From: Bacteroidota bacterium
GTDB lineage: Bacteria > Bacteroidota > Bacteroidia > B-17B0 > Aurantibacillaceae
Length of the DNA stretch: 64,000 nt
Direction: 5' to 3'
NCBI GenBank assembly: GCA_030684395.1
Contig: JAUXTT010000025.1
Coordinates: 114,033-178,032 of the forward strand
The translations under genes and the position numbers were made by a program. Under the pieces are notes generated by a model. It did no database searches, was not told where the DNA came from, and was given only the letters and a program-made list of their open reading frames with translations. Shown one piece after another: positions 62,045 through 64,000 of this stretch; position 1 is the stretch's first letter; each line of letters begins with the position of its first letter.

Positions 62045-64000
62045 TTATTCAACAACAATTTTTCTTACCATTTTATCTGTAGCAGTGCTAACAGAAACAA
62101 GGTAAACACCTTTACTTAAACCTGTAAGGTTAATTGCTTTTGCATTAGCAGTAGTATTGTTTTCTGATTCAGAATAAACAACCTGACCTAACATGTTTGT
62201 TACTTCGATTTTCACATCTTCTTTAGTGTCGAAAGCGTAAGCAACGTTTAAGATACCTGTAGTAGGGTTTGGATAAACCGATACTTTAGTATTTAATTCG
62301 CTGGCAGCTAAACCTACAGAAGGAGGGCAAATAACAGGGAACAATGCAAATGACATAGAAGTTTGACCATAAGCAGGCCCTACAGCACCCCAGGCACCGT
62401 TCCATTTTTCCCACGCTGTATTAGTAGCACCAATGTTAAACAATCTTGACAACAGTACAGCTGTATCACCTGCAGCAGTTGGCAATTCAATATCCAAATG
62501 GAATTCGTTTGCTGTTAAAGCAACCGGAGTAGAGAATTGATGAACATAAGCCAACAATGCTCCACTAGGAATACCATTTGTTGTAATTGTTGAAAGAGAA
62601 ACGTTATCAGACCTTACAGCAGTTCCTGAAGGCCCCGTTGAGTTGTTTCCGTTATATAACTGAAATGCAACGTTACCTGTTCCTTGTGTACCTTTTGCAG
62701 CAGATTTATAGAAAAATGCGATAGCATGAGTTACATTACTACCTGAAATACCTGATTGTGTGTAATATTCACCTTTGTGTGTATCGGGATAGTTATTGTT
62801 ACCTGATAAGTAACCACCTGTTCCATTTGTTCCAACACGGTATACAGTTAAAGTGGCTGTATCCATATCATTCCACAATGTATCACACTGAGTTAATGTA
62901 CAGTTATTAATTGTGATTGTTTGGTTGGTAGATTGGTTACCCTGTGAGTTTGTTGCAGTAACACTTACAGTATAAGTTCCTGTGTTGGTAAATGTAATGG
63001 TTGGTGCAGTTGCAGTTGTGCTGGAGAAAGAAACACCCGCAGATGGATTAGAAGACCAAAGATAGGTTGGAGTTGGGCTACCGCTTGAGTTATTAGTAGT
63101 GCTAACAGCAGCTCCTGTACAACCTGTTGAAGGTATAGAGAATGAAGCCGTAGGAGCAACCGGAGCAGATGAACATAATCCGTGGGTTCCTAAAAATTTC
63201 CTGTATGTTCCGTTTGTCATGGCAGTTTGCATACGTGTTTTTTGGTTAAGGGTGAACATATACATACACGCATCATCCACATAATCCATGTAGTTCATGA
63301 ACATCTCACCATTTGTGTTACTGGTACAGCTTCCTACACCATAAGGATGCGTTGGGCAACCCCAGTTCAAACCACCTTGTCCGCCGGCAAAACCACCTGC
63401 CTGATCAGGAGTATCAGCACAATAATCATCCGGTCCGCTACAAGCTGCATCACCGCTAATGTGACGAAGACCTAACCAGTGACCGATCTCATGTGTAGCA
63501 GTACGGCCTTTGTTGTACATTGAATAACCTGAAGTACCTGCAATACCTGTTGTACCGAAGGCATAACAGTTGATTACCACTCCTGAAGTAGTAGCTGTTT
63601 CGGCAGTACCTAACCCTGTTAAACCACTTGCAGCAGGCCATGAAGCATATCCTAATAAACCTGATGTACCCATTTTAGCCACCCAAATGTTCATATACTT
63701 AACCGGATCCCAAATTGTAGCCGGTTTGATAAAATCATCAAACAACGTTTGAGCATCTGCTGCCGCATCAGGATCTGTAGCTCCTGCAATGGTATTCCAT
63801 TTTTGTCTGTGGATTCCAGGTTCCGCCATTGGGTTACCACTTGGATCTGTTACAGCCAAACAAAATTGAATTTGGGTATCACCAGCTTTTACACCAGAAA
63901 AAACACCCGGAATACTTCCTATATCAGTGTTTGTTCCTGCAAAATCAGCATTTAAAGCTGTGATTTGTGACGCAACCTGTGCTGCTGAGATATTTTCCTG
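62045..64000 (-). CDS. Secreted M43-type (pappalysin-like) zinc metalloprotease, T9SS type A, 5' end missing
   Basis: The frame is open to the window edge, so the N-terminus with signal peptide and prodomain lies outside. The catalytic domain shows HEIGHWLGLRH (63461-63493; HExxHxxGxxH zinc site) and the Met-turn MNYMDYVDDACMYMFT, the signature of M43 cytophagalysin/pappalysin proteases; several Cys follow. A PKD-like domain comes next (APTASFSIPSTGCTG, NTGTYTVSVTATNSQGN), then a jelly-roll-like region (about 62350-62870). A T9SS type A sorting domain ends the protein (VSVYPNPTTGILNVAY, LTGLSKGVYLVSV, KIVVE). It is exported through T9SS and is likely an extracellular protease. A TTG at 63859 is internal, not the start. 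Confidence 0.93.
   Translation of the reverse strand, partial: QENISAAQVASQITALNADFAGTNTDIGSIPGVFSGVKAGDTQIQFCLAVTDPSGNPMAEPGIHRQKWNTIAGATDPDAAADAQTLFDDFIKPATIWDPVKYMNIWVAKMGTSGLLGYASWPAASGLTGLGTAETATTSGVVINCYAFGTTGIAGTSGYSMYNKGRTATHEIGHWLGLRHISGDAACSGPDDYCADTPDQAGGFAGGQGGLNWGCPTHPYGVGSCTSNTNGEMFMNYMDYVDDACMYMFTLNQKTRMQTAMTNGTYRKFLGTHGLCSSAPVAPTASFSIPSTGCTGAAVSTTNNSSGSPTPTYLWSSNPSAGVSFSSTTATAPTITFTNTGTYTVSVTATNSQGNQSTNQTITINNCTLTQCDTLWNDMDTATLTVYRVGTNGTGGYLSGNNNYPDTHKGEYYTQSGISGSNVTHAIAFFYKSAAKGTQGTGNVAFQLYNGNNSTGPSGTAVRSDNVSLSTITTNGIPSGALLAYVHQFSTPVALTANEFHLDIELPTAAGDTAVLLSRLFNIGATNTAWEKWNGAWGAVGPAYGQTSMSFALFPVICPPSVGLAASELNTKVSVYPNPTTGILNVAYAFDTKEDVKIEVTNMLGQVVYSESENNTTANAKAINLTGLSKGVYLVSVSTATDKMVRKIVVE

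Noticed and set aside
62965..63955. Several frames on either strand within the M43 protease gene
   Set aside because: They overlap a strongly supported protease/PKD/T9SS coding region in other frames and show no domain of their own.
1..64000. CRISPR arrays, tRNA/rRNA genes, insertion sequences, prophage
   Set aside because: No spaced direct repeats, no tRNA-like cloverleaf or rRNA sequence, and no transposase, integrase or phage structural gene was recognised.

Overview
The window comes from a Bacteroidota chromosome. This follows from type IX secretion (T9SS) sorting domains (types A and B), a PorP/SprF protein, AT-rich DNA, weak ribosome binding sites, several TTG starts, and -7 promoter elements of the Bacteroidota form TAnnTTTG. 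No rRNA, tRNA, CRISPR array, phage or insertion sequence was recognised. Both ends cut through genes for secreted T9SS-A proteins.

Layout. (1) 1-9.85 kb: housekeeping and accessory genes, namely a T9SS-A protein (partial), ComEC, an Smr-domain protein, signal peptidase I divergent from an MntH-universal stress fusion, and a cytochrome/beta-propeller lipoprotein. (2) 9.8-18.2 kb, minus strand: a gliding/T9SS-type cell-surface operon with a small secreted protein, a T9SS type B (CHU_C) adhesin-like protein, PorP/SprF, two TPR-PD40 proteins (one with an OmpA-like end), a coiled-coil protein and a beta-barrel. (3) 18.6-32.7 kb: a cytoplasmic phosphorelay with two giant multi-PAS hybrid kinases, a REC-REC-Hpt protein, a LuxR-type response regulator, a stand-alone CheB domain, an apparently dead CheR and an intact CheR. 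(4) 32.9-49.9 kb, plus strand: ParA, a soluble five-PAS chemoreceptor, CheW, CheY, CheB, CheA, a CheC-like protein and CheR, followed by a PP2C/SpoIIE phosphatase, two SiaB-type kinases (one degenerate), two SiaC-type proteins, an ABCG-like transporter with extra N-terminal domains, a lipoprotein and a small secreted protein. (5) 50.3-57.6 kb: a second module with a membrane PilJ/HAMP/GAF/PAS sensor, CheR, CheB domain, GAF protein and a membrane GAF/PAS/SpoIIE phosphatase. (6) 57.9-64 kb, minus strand: DUF502, DUF5606, a zinc-ribbon/SPFH pair and a T9SS-A M43 metalloprotease (partial).

How they may work together. The chemosensory genes have no flagellar partner here. Their neighbours are a Sia-type partner switch (phosphatase, kinase, phosphoprotein) without the diguanylate cyclase SiaD; an ABC transporter occupies the output position. 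The last gene of that cluster is a paralogue of the first gene of the T9SS/gliding operon, and an identical 15-bp palindrome lies upstream of both transcription units, with a close variant before the phosphatase gene. My inference is a soluble, probably redox-sensing, ParA-positioned chemosensory array that controls surface or gliding behaviour through a Sia-type switch. The functional links are inferred; the gene calls themselves are mostly secure.
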